Positions 24,375 through 34,398 are shown, counted from the stretch's first letter. The stretch is 64,000 nucleotides of DNA from Pseudomonas fluorescens Q2-87 (GCF_000281895.1 NZ_CM001558.1:2670556-2734555), one strand, 5' to 3'. Notes: generated from the letters alone by a model not told the origin. Translations and numbers: made by a program.

Positions 24375-26018
24375 ATGTTGAAGAAAACACACACGGCGCT
24401 TCTGGGCCTGGCGATGGCGATGGGTCTTGCGACCACGCACGCCGCCGAGCCAAAAAAAGTGGATGTCTTGCTCATTGGTGGGGGCATCATGAGCTCGACT
24501 CTAGGCGTCTGGCTCAATGAGCTGGAGCCGGGCTGGACCATGGAAATGGTCGAGCGCCTGGACGGTGTTGCCGAAGAGAGCTCCAACGGCTGGAACAATG
24601 CCGGTACCGGTCACTCCGCGCTGGCCGAGCTGAACTACACGCCGGAAGACAAGAACGGCAGGGTTGATATCTCCAAGGCCATCGAAATCAACGAGGCCTT
24701 CCAGATTTCCCGTCAGTTCTGGTCCTGGCAGGTCAAGAACGGAGTGCTGAAGAACCCGCGCTCGTTCATCAACTCCACGCCGCACATGAGTTTCCTGTGG
24801 GGCGACGAGAATATCGCGTTCCTGAAGAAGCGCTACGACGCCCTCCAGGCCAGCCCGTTGTTCGCCGGTATGCAGTACTCCGAAGATCGCGAGCAGATCA
24901 GCAAGTGGGTTCCCCTGATGATGCAAGGGCGTGACCCGAGCCAGAAGGTCGCGGCCACCTGGAGTCCGTTGGGTACTGACGTGAACTTCGGCGAAATCAC
25001 CCGCCAATTCGCCGCATACCTGCAAACCAAGCCAAACTTCTCCCTGAAGCTCTCCAGCGAAGTGGAAGACATCACTCGCAATGCAGACGGTAGCTGGCGC
25101 GTTTCGTACAAGAACCTGAAAGACGGTACCGAAACCGAGACCGATGCCAAGTTCGTATTCATCGGCGCCGGCGGTGGTGCCTTGCACCTGCTGCAGAAGT
25201 CCGACATCCCCGAAGCGCGTGAATACGCTGGCTTCCCGGTCGGCGGCTCGTTCCTGGTCACCGATAACCCAACCGTTGCCCAACTGCACTTGGCCAAGGC
25301 CTATGGCAAGGCTTCGGTTGGCGCACCGCCGATGTCGGTCCCGCACCTGGACACCCGTGTGCTCGATGGTAAGCGTGTGATTCTGTTTGGCCCGTTCGCA
25401 ACGTTCTCCACCAAGTTCCTGAAGAACGGTTCGTACTTCGACCTGCTGACCAGCACCACCACGCACAACATGTGGCCGATGACCAAGGTTGGTATTGAAC
25501 AGTACCCACTGGTTGAATACCTGGCCGGCCAACTGATGTTGTCGGATGAAGACCGTTTCAACGCCCTGAAGGAATACTTCCCGGACGCCAAGCAAGAAGA
25601 CTGGCGCCTGTGGCAGGCCGGCCAGCGCGTGCAGATCATCAAGCGTGACGAGGAGAAGGGCGGCGTCCTGAAGCTCGGCACCGAAGTGGTCGCTTCCCAG
25701 GATGGCAGCATCGCTGGCCTGCTGGGTGCCTCGCCAGGCGCCTCGACCGCCGCGCCGATCATGCTGACCGTGCTTGAGAAGGTCTTCAAGGACAAGGTTG
25801 CCAGCCCGGCCTGGCAGGAAAAACTGCACCAGATCGTGCCAAGCTACGGCACCAAGCTCAACGAGAGCCCTGAACGTGTCGCCCAGGAATGGGCCTACAC
25901 CAGCGATGTCCTGCAACTGGCCCCGCCACCGGTAATCGGCAAGACAGGCGCCACCGCTGCACCGGCCACGCCGGCCGCTGCGCGCGAAGCCAATCCAGCG
26001 GCTGACATGGCGCTGTAA
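24375..26018 (+). CDS. mqo: Malate:quinone oxidoreductase
   Basis: A 547-residue FAD enzyme that oxidises malate to oxaloacetate and reduces ubiquinone at the membrane, bypassing NAD malate dehydrogenase. The Rossmann motif [14 protein letters not shown] and the family signatures [15 protein letters not shown] and GASPGASTA are present. The N-terminus ([23 protein letters not shown]) looks like a signal or membrane anchor, and the C-terminus has an Ala/Pro-rich extension ([17 protein letters not shown]), so the protein is longer than typical Mqo near 500 residues. It is followed by a strong terminator, so it is monocistronic. Confidence 0.95.
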   Translation: MLKKTHTALLGLAMAMGLATTHAAEPKKVDVLLIGGGIMSSTLGVWLNELEPGWTMEMVERLDGVAEESSNGWNNAGTGHSALAELNYTPEDKNGRVDISKAIEINEAFQISRQFWSWQVKNGVLKNPRSFINSTPHMSFLWGDENIAFLKKRYDALQASPLFAGMQYSEDREQISKWVPLMMQGRDPSQKVAATWSPLGTDVNFGEITRQFAAYLQTKPNFSLKLSSEVEDITRNADGSWRVSYKNLKDGTETETDAKFVFIGAGGGALHLLQKSDIPEAREYAGFPVGGSFLVTDNPTVAQLHLAKAYGKASVGAPPMSVPHLDTRVLDGKRVILFGPFATFSTKFLKNGSYFDLLTSTTTHNMWPMTKVGIEQYPLVEYLAGQLMLSDEDRFNALKEYFPDAKQEDWRLWQAGQRVQIIKRDEEKGGVLKLGTEVVASQDGSIAGLLGASPGASTAAPIMLTVLEKVFKDKVASPAWQEKLHQIVPSYGTKLNESPERVAQEWAYTSDVLQLAPPPVIGKTGATAAPATPAAAREANPAADMAL

Positions 26019-26041
26019 CCGGACGCTGTCTGGTGAAATAC

Positions 26042-26075
26042 AAAAAAACGCCGCTCATTGAGCGGCGTTTTTTTG
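26042..26075 (+). terminator. Rho-independent terminator after mqo
   Basis: AAACGCCGCTCA/TGAGCGGCGTTT stem with a very short loop and seven T. Confidence 0.95.
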
Positions 26076-26092
26076 GGTGATCGATAAACCCA

Positions 26093-26119
26093 ATGTGAGC
26101 GAGCTTGCTCGCGATGGCG
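26093..26119. repeat. Single family B REP half
   Basis: TGTGAGCGAGCTTGCTCGCG, a variant of the family B palindrome. Confidence 0.7.
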
Positions 26120-26133
26120 ACCTGAAAGCCGCA

Positions 26134-26610
26134 TCAATCCTTGATCGGCCCCCGATGCGTAAGGTCATGAACACCTGTTCCACCGATTTCCTTGAACCTC
26201 GCCTCAAAATCCTCCGCCAACTGCGCCAGGGTAATCGCCCCCAGGCGCTGGAGCAGCAAGGCCTGGGCTTCGTCGAACGCATCCGTCAGCGCCGCATTCA
26301 CCGCTTGCTCCACCAGGCATTGCGGATGATCGGTGGAAAGGCCGATGGCAAAAATCGACGTGCTGCCCAAGGCCTGGTGGATGTCGAGCAACGTCATGTC
26401 CGACAGCGGCTTGCTCAAGGTCCAGCCGCCGCGATGGCCTTTCTCCGAGGTGACATAACCCTGTTCCTTGAGCAGCGCCATGGTCCGGCGCACCACCACC
26501 GGGTTGGTGCCAAGCATTTGCGCGAGGGTGTCGGACGTGGCCGATTGTTGGTGGCGGTCCATGTGGATCAGCACGTGAAGCATGCGGGACAGGCGAGTGT
26601 CGGTTCTCAT
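26134..26610 (-). CDS. Rrf2-family transcriptional regulator lacking cluster cysteines
   Basis: A 158-residue winged-helix regulator: MRTDTRLSRMLHVLIHM at the start, HTH near residues 24-48 and wing KGHRGGWTLSKP. IscR/NsrR-type members carry three Cys for an iron-sulfur cluster; this one has a single Cys (C98 in HPQCLV), so it is a cluster-free, YwnA-like member that may sense redox or electrophiles through that Cys (inference). It is divergent from a thioredoxin-reductase-like flavoprotein, its probable target. The start at 26610 fits the family. Confidence 0.87.
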   Translation of the reverse strand: MRTDTRLSRMLHVLIHMDRHQQSATSDTLAQMLGTNPVVVRRTMALLKEQGYVTSEKGHRGGWTLSKPLSDMTLLDIHQALGSTSIFAIGLSTDHPQCLVEQAVNAALTDAFDEAQALLLQRLGAITLAQLAEDFEARFKEIGGTGVHDLTHRGPIKD

Positions 26611-26655
26611 GAGCGTTGCAGCGTTCTGTGGCGGAGACGGCCGTGAGTATCGCCT

Positions 26656-26709
26656 GTAATTGCAAAGGTTACGAGATCGTTGACAGTCGCTTTTCAAGGA
26701 ACTTACGAT
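26656..26709 (+). promoter_or_regulatory. Promoter and candidate Rrf2 operator for the flavoprotein gene
   Basis: TTGACA (26680-26685) and TACGAT (26704-26709) are separated by 18 bases, a good sigma-70 promoter. Just upstream GTAATTGCAAAGGTTAC (26656-26672) has GTAA/TTAC ends and may be the regulator site. Confidence 0.55.
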
Positions 26710-26756
26710 GTATCGAGAGTTTCGAGTTTCGTCGAAACCATTCCAGGAGATTGATC

Positions 26757-27650
26757 ATGCGCTACGACGTCATCATCGTAGGCGGCAGCTATGCCGGTAT
26801 GTCCGCAGCCCTGCAACTCGCCCGAGCGCGGCGCAACGTGTTGGTGATCGATGCCGGCCAGCGGCGCAACCGGTTCGCGGCCAGCGCCCATGGCTTTCTC
26901 GGGCAGGACGGCCGGGCCCCGGGTGAGATCATTGAGGACGCCCGATTTCAGCTATTGGCTTACCCGACGGTGGAATGGCTAGCGGATACCGCGACCAAGG
27001 CCAGCCAGGAAACGGCGGGCTTCACTTTGGAAACCCTCGGCGGGAAACGCTACAGCGCCCAGCGCCTGTTGTTGGCCACCGGGGTTATCGATGACTTGTC
27101 AGACGTCGAAGGGCTGGCGCAGCGCTGGGGCAAAAGCATATTTCACTGCCCGTATTGCCACGGCTACGAATTGGAACAAGGGCCGATAGGCGTGCTGGCC
27201 ACTTCCGAAATGTCCTTGCACCACGCATTGATGCTTCCGGACTGGGGACCCACGACATTCTTTACCCGCGGCGTGTTCGAACCTGACCCATTGCAGCGCG
27301 CCAGCCTGGAACAGCGCGGAGTGACAATCGTGCCAGAGCGCGTCGATCGCATCGAAGGTTCCCGGGCCGATGTCGTGTTGGCCAATGGCCGCGTGGTGGC
27401 TGTCGACGGCTTGTTTGTGCTTCCCCATACGCGGGCGGCCAGTCCATTGGCCGCCTCGCTGGGTTGCGAATTTGAAGACGGACCGCTCGGGTCTTTCATC
27501 CAGACCGACATGACCGGCCAAACCAGCGTTCCCGGGGTGTTTGCCACGGGCGACGCGGCCATGCCGTTCGGATCGATCGCGTTGTCGGTGGGGGATGGCG
27601 TACGGGCGGGATCAGGCGTGCACCGGTCGTTGATCTTCGCGGCTCACTGA
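26757..27650 (+). CDS. NAD(P)/FAD-dependent oxidoreductase, thioredoxin reductase-like
   Basis: A 297-residue flavoprotein. The FAD motif GGSYAGMSAA opens the protein, the redox pair CPYC (FHCPYCHGYE) lies near residue 130 and the FAD-closing motif FATGDAA near the end. It is shorter than true thioredoxin reductase and belongs to the stand-alone oxidoreductase group often paired with Rrf2 or similar regulators. CAGGAGA is a strong ribosome binding site for the ATG at 26757. It probably protects against a thiol-reactive or oxidative stress; the partner is unknown. Confidence 0.88.
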   Translation: MRYDVIIVGGSYAGMSAALQLARARRNVLVIDAGQRRNRFAASAHGFLGQDGRAPGEIIEDARFQLLAYPTVEWLADTATKASQETAGFTLETLGGKRYSAQRLLLATGVIDDLSDVEGLAQRWGKSIFHCPYCHGYELEQGPIGVLATSEMSLHHALMLPDWGPTTFFTRGVFEPDPLQRASLEQRGVTIVPERVDRIEGSRADVVLANGRVVAVDGLFVLPHTRAASPLAASLGCEFEDGPLGSFIQTDMTGQTSVPGVFATGDAAMPFGSIALSVGDGVRAGSGVHRSLIFAAH

Positions 27651-27726
27651 AGGCAGCACTCACCAACCCCGTTTTAGGGACTGCTTCCTCTACACCTGAA
27701 CCGCTATCGCGAGCCCAGCCACCGCA

Positions 27727-28578
27727 TTATTGAGTGCCAAACATCGCCGTCCAATAAATACCGGCATCGCTTTTCGGATCAGTCGCGTACCCAGCCCCGA
27801 GTTCGCGAAACTGCGGATTCATCAGGTTGGCGCAGTGCCCCGGGCTCGCCAGCCAGCCGTCGACGACCTTGAGGGCCGTGTCTTGTCCGGCGGCGATGTT
27901 CTCGCCGATCAACTGTCCCAGGTAACCGGCCAGTTCGGCGCGGTCGCCGGGCATGCGGTTGTCGCGGTCCTTGTGGTCGAAGAAGTTGTTGTTGGCCATG
28001 GCGCGGGTATGGTTCACGGCGGCCAGGGCCAGCGTAGCGTTCCAGGCCAGTGGGGTGGTGGCGGCAAAGGCTTCGGTGCCGCAGCGGCGAGGCTGTGCCC
28101 GAGCGCTGTTGATCAGCTTCAGCAGCTTCTGGCCTTCGGCCTGCCAGTCACCCAGGCGCGCGGACAGCAGCGGACGGGCCAGTACGATGCGCCATTCGCG
28201 ATCCAGGCGGCTGACACCGATGTCGACGAATTGCGGGTCCAGGACCACCTGGCAGAAGCTTTCCTGCACGGCCTTCATGGCCGATTGTGCATCCCGTGGC
28301 CCGGACAGGCTGATGGCTTGCACGTTGACCATCGGATAGGCCGCTCGCGCCAGCGCCTGCTGCAGGTCGCCGATGCCATTGGCCGACAGGATCAGCCGGG
28401 TGTCCATCGCCAGGGGCGGTAACTCCAGCGAGGCCTGGCCGGCGCAGCTTTGGGATTGGCTGCGGTAAAGGTTGATGGACTCGACCAGTTGCGTCTCTTC
28501 GGTGGCGGCGGCACTGGCGGCGAATGCCAGGCCGAGCGAAAGCACGACAAGACGCATGGCGGATGAAATGGCACGCAT
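27727..28578 (-). CDS. Exported CAP/SCP-domain protein
   Basis: A 283-residue protein. The signal peptide starts MRAISSAMRLVVLSLGLAFA (ATG 28578, with GGGAG upstream). The C-terminal half is a CAP domain: LLKLINSARAQPRRCG, VNHTRAMANNNFFDHKDRD, GENIAAGQ and GHCANLMNPQFRELGAGY. The N-terminal half appears to be a second, degenerate domain. Bacterial CAP proteins are exported and their activity is mostly unknown. It stands alone. Confidence 0.85.
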   Translation of the reverse strand: MRAISSAMRLVVLSLGLAFAASAAATEETQLVESINLYRSQSQSCAGQASLELPPLAMDTRLILSANGIGDLQQALARAAYPMVNVQAISLSGPRDAQSAMKAVQESFCQVVLDPQFVDIGVSRLDREWRIVLARPLLSARLGDWQAEGQKLLKLINSARAQPRRCGTEAFAATTPLAWNATLALAAVNHTRAMANNNFFDHKDRDNRMPGDRAELAGYLGQLIGENIAAGQDTALKVVDGWLASPGHCANLMNPQFRELGAGYATDPKSDAGIYWTAMFGTQ

Positions 28579-28771
28579 GTAAATCTCCCTTGAGCGGACG
28601 GCGCCTATGATGCGCAATTTTTGCCCCGCTGGGGCAACGGTATTCACGCTCTCTTGAAATCCCTTGGAACGGCACCGTTGGGTACCGTTCGGGACAATCC
28701 TCAAGTAGTGGGATCAGTTTTCGAGCGAATAAGTCCATTTCCGTCGTTCCAAGGCCTGAAAACATCGACCA

Positions 28772-29545
28772 TCAGCTCATCCAATTGCCTCCGTCGACAT
28801 TGTAGGTCTGGGCCACTACATACTCGCTTTCCGCCGACGCCAGGAAAATCGCCATGCCGACGAGGTCTTCGGCAGTGCCCATCCGGCCATAAGGCACCTG
28901 CTGCCCGACTTGGCGTTTCTTTTCCCCCAGCGGCAGGTTTTCGTGGCGGGCGAACAGCGCATCCACGCCGTCCCAATGCTCGCCGTCCACCACGCCGGGC
29001 GCGATGGCGTTGACGTTGATGCGGTGCTTGATCAGATCCAGCCCGGCGGACTGGGTCAGGCTGATCACCGCCGCCTTGCTGGCACAATACACGCCCACCA
29101 GCGCCTCGCCACGCCGGCCGGCCTGGCTCGCCATGTTGATGATCTTGCCGCCATGCCCCTGGCGGATCATCTGCCGGGCCGCAGCTTGCAGCGTGAACAG
29201 GGTGCCGGCGACGTTGATGGAAAACAGTCGCTCGTAGCTCTGGCGGGTAATGTCGACGATGGGCGCCAGGTCGAATAGCGCGGCGTTATTGATCAAGATA
29301 TCAAGCTTGCCGGCCTGGGCCACCACTGCGTCGATCGCCTGGTCAATGGAAGCCTGGTCGGTGACGTCCATTTTCACCGCGTAGGCGCTCTCGCCCAGCT
29401 CGGCAGCGGTGGCCGTGGCTCGTTCAAGGTCGATATCGGCAATCGCCACCGTGGCCCCCTCGTTGATGTAGGCCTGGGCAAACGTCCTGCCGATACCACG
29501 GGCGGCGCCGGTTACCAGGGCGCTTTTTCCTTCCAGTCGTTTCAT
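28772..29545 (-). CDS. SDR-family polyol (sorbitol/L-iditol-type) dehydrogenase
   Basis: A 257-residue short-chain dehydrogenase. The NAD motif TGAARGIG, NNAA, and catalytic S140, Y153 and K157 (YCASK) are all present. The overall sequence resembles bacterial sorbitol/galactitol dehydrogenases (SmoS/PolS type), which oxidise sugar alcohols to ketoses. The start at 29545 (MKRLEGKSALVTG) fits the family. It is divergent from an AraC regulator that may control it; no polyol transporter lies nearby, so the substrate is not certain. Confidence 0.8.
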   Translation of the reverse strand: MKRLEGKSALVTGAARGIGRTFAQAYINEGATVAIADIDLERATATAAELGESAYAVKMDVTDQASIDQAIDAVVAQAGKLDILINNAALFDLAPIVDITRQSYERLFSINVAGTLFTLQAAARQMIRQGHGGKIINMASQAGRRGEALVGVYCASKAAVISLTQSAGLDLIKHRINVNAIAPGVVDGEHWDGVDALFARHENLPLGEKKRQVGQQVPYGRMGTAEDLVGMAIFLASAESEYVVAQTYNVDGGNWMS

Positions 29546-29805
29546 AAGGTTTTCCTGCCTCAAGTTGCGTCAAATGGGTGGAGCCACGGGGGTAGGGCGG
29601 ACCTGCCGTCTCCAACGGCCGGCCGATTACAGCAGCGCCCATGGAGGCCGGCAAACGCAGGGATGATCGCCCGCTGATACTTTTTTAACGCGTAACCGCA
29701 GGGCACCCTCGGGTTAAAAAAGTATCGGTGAGGGGGCGTGTCGAGACTGGCGAAACACCGCAGGCGCGGCGTAAGGTGCTCGTCATAACGACTAAGAGGC
29801 GCGAC

Positions 29806-30786
29806 ATGCCTGATCACCGAACGCCCCTGTTCGAGCAGCGACCGGCCGAACTGGAAGTCATCCTGCCCGAGCCCGAACACAGTTTTCGCTGGTACGAGCA
29901 CGATTACCCGTACCCGTTGGCGCGCTGGAACCATCATCCCGAATTTGAAATCCATCTGATCCGCCAGGGCAGCGGAAAGCTGTTGGCCGGTGACTATATC
30001 GGCCCGTTTGGCCCCGGCCACGTCGCAATGATCGGCCCGAACCTGCCCCACGACTGGATGGGCGACCTGGCGCCCGATGAGCACTTGGCCGGGCGCGACG
30101 TGGTGCTGCAATTCGACGGCGCGACGCTGCTGAGCTTGCGCCGGACCCTGCCCGAACTGGGCGATCTGCACGGGTTGTTCGAGCGCGCTCGCCGTGGACT
30201 GGCGTTCCGCGGCAGCACCGCGCAACACGCCGGCTACCTGCTTGAAACCATCGGCCCGGCCCAGGGGTTGGCGCGCCTGGCGCTGTTCCTGGAACTGCTC
30301 GATACGTTGAGCCGGGCCCCCGAGGACGAAGCGCAAGTCCTGGCGAGCCCGTTCTACGCACCCAGCCTTGACGCCCGCAGTTCCGAGCGCATCCATAAAG
30401 CCTTCGAATATCTGCAAGCTGAACTCACCGGCGATGTGCGGCTGTCGGTCATCGCTCGCCAGCTGGACATGAGCGAACCGGGTTTCTCGCGTTTCTTCAA
30501 GCGCATCACCGGGCATGGCTTCATCGACCTGATGCGCAAGCTGCGGGTCCAGCGCGCCTGCCGGTTGCTGCTACAAAGTGAAATGCCGGTGACCGACATC
30601 TGTTTTGAGGTGGGCTACAACAACCTGTCCAACTTCAACCGACACTTTCGCATCGAGATGAACCAGACGCCGAGTGAGTATCGGCGGGGCGCGTTCGCCC
30701 TGGTTGAGGGAGCTTCCCCAGGAGCGAGCTGTGGGAGCGAGCTTGCTCGCGAAGACGGCAGCACCGCCACCATCGATGCGAACTGA
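29806..30786 (+). CDS. AraC-family transcriptional activator, extended at its 3' end by a REP element
   Basis: A 326-residue regulator. A cupin sensor domain lies at the N-terminus ([23 protein letters not shown]), and two AraC helix-turn-helix motifs at the C-terminus ([24 protein letters not shown] and [21 protein letters not shown]). The sensor resembles MtlR-type polyol regulators, consistent with the divergent polyol dehydrogenase. The usual protein end is soon after [10 protein letters not shown]; here the frame continues through a family B REP half ([10 protein letters not shown]) and overlaps the convergent sigma-54 regulator gene by 172 bases. Confidence 0.87.
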   Translation: MPDHRTPLFEQRPAELEVILPEPEHSFRWYEHDYPYPLARWNHHPEFEIHLIRQGSGKLLAGDYIGPFGPGHVAMIGPNLPHDWMGDLAPDEHLAGRDVVLQFDGATLLSLRRTLPELGDLHGLFERARRGLAFRGSTAQHAGYLLETIGPAQGLARLALFLELLDTLSRAPEDEAQVLASPFYAPSLDARSSERIHKAFEYLQAELTGDVRLSVIARQLDMSEPGFSRFFKRITGHGFIDLMRKLRVQRACRLLLQSEMPVTDICFEVGYNNLSNFNRHFRIEMNQTPSEYRRGAFALVEGASPGASCGSELAREDGSTATIDAN

Positions 30787-32588
30787 GCCACACAACTAAG
30801 GCAGGTCCGGCATTTAGTCCGGGATACTTTTTGATGTTTTTTCAACCGATAGGCGAACTGTGCCCGGCTCAGCCCCAACGAGCGCGCCGCCGCCGCCAGG
30901 TTGCCGCTGCTCAGTTGCAGGGCTTCGCTGATCAGTCGTGATTCCAGGCCGTCAATCGAGAAGTCCGAGTCCAGTTGGCTGAGGGACTGGAGCAACGGCG
31001 GTTTTTCTGCGGCATCGTTGGCGGCCAGGCCCATCGGCGAGAGGCCGCCGTGATGGTCCACGGAATACGCATCCACCGGCAGTTGCTCATTGCGAAACAG
31101 GTGCATCAGGTCGATCGCCTGGCCTTCTTCGCTGGCGATCAGGCCGCGCTCGATGAGGTTTTGAAGTTCCCGGACGTTTCCCGGAAAGTCATAGCGCAGC
31201 AGGACCTTCAAGGCGCGCATGGTCAAGCCCATCGGGACGCGCCCGTATTCCTGGCAAAAGCGCTTGAGGAAGGCATTGATCAGCAACGGTATGTCATCGC
31301 GGCGTTCACGCAGGGGCGGCAGGGCGATGGGGTAGACATTGAGCCGGTAGAACAGGTCTTCACGAAACGCGCCGTCCGCCACGGCTTTGCGCAGGTCGAT
31401 GTTGGTGGCCGCCACGACCCGCACATCGACCTTGATGCCGTGGCCGCCGCCGATCCGTTCGATTTCCCGCTCCTGCAAGGCGCGCAGCAACTTGCTTTGC
31501 CCGGCCAGGCTCAGGCAGGTGATCTCGTCCAGGAACAACGTGCCGCCGTGGGCGCGCTCGAAACGACCTGGGCGCGAATGGGTGGCGCCGGTGTAGGCAC
31601 CACGCTCGACGCCGAACAGTTCGGCCTCGATCAGGTTGTCGGGAATCGCCGCGCAGTTGAGGGCTATGAACGGCCCATCACGGCGGCGACTCAGTTGATG
31701 CAACTGGCGGGCGAACATCTCCTTGCCCACGCCGGATTCGCCGCTGACCAGCACGGTAGCGGGCGTCAAGGCCACCCGTTGCAGGGCTTGGGTCGCGGCG
31801 TTGAAGGCTGCGCTGGCACCGATCAGTGGTTGTTCGCTGTCAGCCAGCGGGGCGGTGCCGGCAACGTTGTCGGACCGAGTGTCGGCGCGCGCGACAATCG
31901 CAGGTTGTGAGGCGTTGAGGTAATTCAGGTCTTGCTCGACGTCCCCCCATTGCTCTGCGGTCTTGCCGACGACGCGGCAACGCTCGTGGCCCATGCCTCG
32001 GCATTCCACTTCGCGGAATATCACCAGTTGCCCGAACAGCCCACTGACGAAGCCGATGGCATAGCCCAGCTCAGTCCAGCACACCGGATCCTGCCCGGTG
32101 CCATAGGCCGCGACATGCTCGTCAGCCTCGCAGGAGTGATGCCAGAGGAACTCCCCCTCATAGAATCCCGAGTCGGAGTCGAACTTGAAATGCAGCGGTT
32201 CGACTTTGGTCATGCCTTCAAGGGTATGCAGATGCGTGCCTGCGCGAAACACCGCCGCGGCATTGGCGTGGGGCCAGCGTTCGCGAATCAGCCGCGCGTC
32301 CCGGGCGCCCGAGGAATAGCCGGTGCGGGTGAGCATGCCCCGTGCCTGCTCCAGTCCTTGGCGTTCGATGATTTCCCGGCGCAACGCCCCAAAGGACGAG
32401 CTGTGCAGCAACAACATGCGTTGGTCGTTGAGCCAGATACGCCCATCGTCGGGGGAAAAGAACAGGCAATCGGTGAGCTCTGCCGGCGTGGGCGAACTGC
32501 TGTCGCTCAGCTCGTTGCTGTCTCCGCGGGGGTGGTAATGCTCGGTGGCGACCCGCAGGTCGGGCAATTGGCAGTGGGGATTATTCAT
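30615..32588 (-). CDS. Sigma-54-dependent activator with XylR_N/V4R sensor domain
   Basis: A 657-residue activator of the XylR/DmpR class. The N-terminal XylR_N (about residues 40-120) and V4R (about 130-200, with [16 protein letters not shown] and [11 protein letters not shown]) bind an aromatic or small hydrophobic effector. The AAA+ domain carries Walker [16 protein letters not shown] (GAFTGA loop with Tyr) and Walker [11 protein letters not shown] Fis-type HTH follows ([24 protein letters not shown]). About 70 residues after the HTH are unusual and read antisense to the AraC gene. It is divergent from a sigma-54 promoter driving the aldehyde/coniferyl alcohol dehydrogenase operon, its likely target. 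Confidence 0.9.
   Translation of the reverse strand: MNNPHCQLPDLRVATEHYHPRGDSNELSDSSSPTPAELTDCLFFSPDDGRIWLNDQRMLLLHSSSFGALRREIIERQGLEQARGMLTRTGYSSGARDARLIRERWPHANAAAVFRAGTHLHTLEGMTKVEPLHFKFDSDSGFYEGEFLWHHSCEADEHVAAYGTGQDPVCWTELGYAIGFVSGLFGQLVIFREVECRGMGHERCRVVGKTAEQWGDVEQDLNYLNASQPAIVARADTRSDNVAGTAPLADSEQPLIGASAAFNAATQALQRVALTPATVLVSGESGVGKEMFARQLHQLSRRRDGPFIALNCAAIPDNLIEAELFGVERGAYTGATHSRPGRFERAHGGTLFLDEITCLSLAGQSKLLRALQEREIERIGGGHGIKVDVRVVAATNIDLRKAVADGAFREDLFYRLNVYPIALPPLRERRDDIPLLINAFLKRFCQEYGRVPMGLTMRALKVLLRYDFPGNVRELQNLIERGLIASEEGQAIDLMHLFRNEQLPVDAYSVDHHGGLSPMGLAANDAAEKPPLLQSLSQLDSDFSIDGLESRLISEALQLSSGNLAAAARSLGLSRAQFAYRLKKHQKVSRTKCRTCLSCVAQFASMVAVLPSSRASSLPQLAPGEAPSTRANAPRRYSLGVWFISMRKCRLKLDRLL
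30730..30760. repeat. Single family B REP half inside the convergent gene overlap
   Basis: GTGGGAGCGAGCTTGCTCGC lies within the 3' ends of both the AraC and sigma-54 regulator frames. Confidence 0.85.
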
Positions 32589-32605
32589 TGTTATGCCCCT
32601 GGATA

Positions 32606-32625
32606 GTGATGATCCAAATGATCAC
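32606..32625. promoter_or_regulatory. Candidate upstream activator site (imperfect inverted repeat)
   Basis: GTGATGATCCAAATGATCAC has GTGAT/ATCAC ends and lies about 150 bases upstream of the -24/-12 promoter, a normal distance for an activator of this class. A second repeat, AGTTAT-N5-ATAACT, follows at 32636-32652. Its position just before the regulator start also allows autoregulation. Confidence 0.45.
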
Positions 32626-32777
32626 CTGGCGAGATAGTTATTAAGCATAACTTTATCAAATGAACAAGCGGCAGCTGGCCAACGGCCAGGTCGGTGATGG
32701 TTAAGCGGGCACGGTGCCAGACCAAGAGCCTTGAACCAGAGCCCTGAGTCAGCTTTATCGCGGTACGCAGGCAAAAC

Positions 32778-32793
32778 CGGCACAGCGCTTGCT
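32778..32793 (+). promoter_or_regulatory. Sigma-54 (-24/-12) promoter of the aldehyde dehydrogenase operon
   Basis: CGGCACAGCGCTTGCT matches TGGCAC-N5-TTGCW with one mismatch and exact spacing (10 bases between GG and GC). It is 80 bases before the start codon and faces away from the sigma-54 activator gene. Confidence 0.75.
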
Positions 32794-32847
32794 CAAGCAC
32801 TTTCACGGCGTTTGCGGCGCGACCTTCCAGGTGCGGCAAACGATGAC

Positions 32848-32855
32848 AACAACAA
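32848..32855 (+). promoter_or_regulatory. Crc/Hfq-type CA motif (AACAACAA) before the aldehyde dehydrogenase
   Basis: A perfect AAnAAyAA match just upstream of the ribosome binding site (CGGGAG). Confidence 0.55.
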
Positions 32856-32872
32856 AGAGCCGGGAGTTATAC

Positions 32873-34345
32873 ATGTCTGCAGCCAAAAGCCACCTGCTGT
32901 CTGAGGTGATCGAGTCGGAATGCGTTTTCAACGGTGACTGGGTGCCTGCCTCGGGCCCGCTGCAAGCGATTATTGAGCCGGCCACCGGCGAGCGACTGAT
33001 GCGCAGTGCCACGGCTGACGCCGCCGACATCGCCAAGGCCAGTCGCGATGCAGCCCTGGTCCAACCGGCATGGGCAGCGCTGGGCCCACGGCAACGCGCG
33101 GCGATCTTTCGCAAGGCGGCCGATGTGGCCGAACGGTCTTTTGCGGAACTGGCGCTGTATGTCGCTCGGGAAACCGGAGCGGCCTTGTTCAAGGGTCAGC
33201 ACGAGGTTCGTGAGGCGATCGTGCTGCTGCACCAGGCGGCGGGCATGCTGTCCCAGGCCCACGGGGTGGTGCTGCCCAGCGAGGCGGGGCGCTTGTCCTA
33301 TGCGCGCCGCTTGCCCCACGGCGTGATTGGGGTGATCTCGCCGTTCAATTTTCCGTTGGTGCTGTCGATGCGTTCCGTAGCGCCAGCCCTGGCAGCGGGA
33401 AACGCGGTCGTGCTCAAGCCCGATCCGCAAACGCCGGTCAGTGGCGGTTTCCTGATTGCCCGGCTGTTTGAAGCCGCCGGGTTGCCCAAGGGGCTGTTGC
33501 AAGTATTGCCCGGTGCGGCGGATGCGGGGGAGGCGCTGTGCCGCGACCCCAACGTGAAAATGATTGCTTTTACCGGCTCTACCGGTGCCGGTCGCAAAGT
33601 GGCCGAAGTGGCCGGGCGCAACTTGAAGAAAGTCGCGCTGGAATTGGGCGGCAAAAACCCGCTGATCATCCTCGAAGATGCCGATCTGGATCTGGCCGCC
33701 CGCAATGCAGCGTGGGGCGCCTGGATGCACCAGGGGCAGATTTGCATGGCGACCGGGTTGATCCTGGTCCATGAATCCATTGCCCAGGACTTCACGCGCA
33801 GATTGGTCGAGAAAGCTCGGGCATTGACCGTGGGCGACGCCGCCCGCGAAGAAGCGGCGTTGGGCCCGTTGATCAATCAGCGGCAGCTGCAACGGGTGCA
33901 TGACATCGTCAGCGACAGCGTCCGGGCCGGCGCCACGCTGGAAACCGGCGGTGAATACGACCGGTTGTTTTACCAACCCACCGTGCTCAGCGGTGTGAAA
34001 CCGGGCATGCGCGCGTTCGAGGACGAAGTCTTTGGTCCTGTGGCGACGGTGGTCAGTTTCGCCAGCGACGATGAAGCCATCGAACTGGCGAATCGCACTG
34101 AGTACGGCTTGTCGGCGGCGATCATCTCGCCCTCGGTGGGACGGGCCATGGCCATCGGCGAGCGGCTCGAGTGCGGCATGTTGCACATCAATGACCAGAC
34201 CGTCGCCGATGAGTGCGTCAACCCGTTCGGCGGACGCGGTGCCTCGGGCAACGGCGGCAGCGTCGGCGGGCCGGCGGACTGGGACGAATACACACAGTGG
34301 CAATGGGTGACGGTGAAGGATAAGGCGCCGATCTACCCGTTCTGA
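32873..34345 (+). CDS. Aromatic (benzaldehyde/coniferyl-aldehyde-type) aldehyde dehydrogenase
   Basis: A 490-residue NAD(P)-dependent aldehyde dehydrogenase. Catalytic C291 lies in HQGQICMATG, general base E257 in ALELGGKNP and the coenzyme loop in FTGSTGAG. It resembles XylC-type benzaldehyde dehydrogenases. As the first gene after the sigma-54 promoter, with coniferyl alcohol dehydrogenase next, the likely reaction is oxidation of coniferyl or a related aromatic aldehyde to the acid. The start at 32873 follows GGGAG. The substrate is inferred from context. Confidence 0.88.
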   Translation: MSAAKSHLLSEVIESECVFNGDWVPASGPLQAIIEPATGERLMRSATADAADIAKASRDAALVQPAWAALGPRQRAAIFRKAADVAERSFAELALYVARETGAALFKGQHEVREAIVLLHQAAGMLSQAHGVVLPSEAGRLSYARRLPHGVIGVISPFNFPLVLSMRSVAPALAAGNAVVLKPDPQTPVSGGFLIARLFEAAGLPKGLLQVLPGAADAGEALCRDPNVKMIAFTGSTGAGRKVAEVAGRNLKKVALELGGKNPLIILEDADLDLAARNAAWGAWMHQGQICMATGLILVHESIAQDFTRRLVEKARALTVGDAAREEAALGPLINQRQLQRVHDIVSDSVRAGATLETGGEYDRLFYQPTVLSGVKPGMRAFEDEVFGPVATVVSFASDDEAIELANRTEYGLSAAIISPSVGRAMAIGERLECGMLHINDQTVADECVNPFGGRGASGNGGSVGGPADWDEYTQWQWVTVKDKAPIYPF

Positions 34346-34360
34346 GGCTTGTTTTTTAAA

Positions 34361-34386
34361 CAGGGGCCAATGAGCTGAGGCCCCTG
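34361..34386 (+). terminator. Intercistronic hairpin CAGGGGCC/GGCCCCTG
   Basis: A perfect 8-bp stem with a 10-base loop between the aldehyde dehydrogenase and calA. No T-tract follows, so it may stabilise or partly terminate the transcript. Confidence 0.45.
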
Positions 34387-34398
34387 CGAGCAGACAAA

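Noticed and set aside
32591..32839. Minus-strand frame of 82 codons upstream of the sigma-54 regulator
   Set aside because: It covers the activator-site and sigma-54 promoter region and shows no family or start signal.
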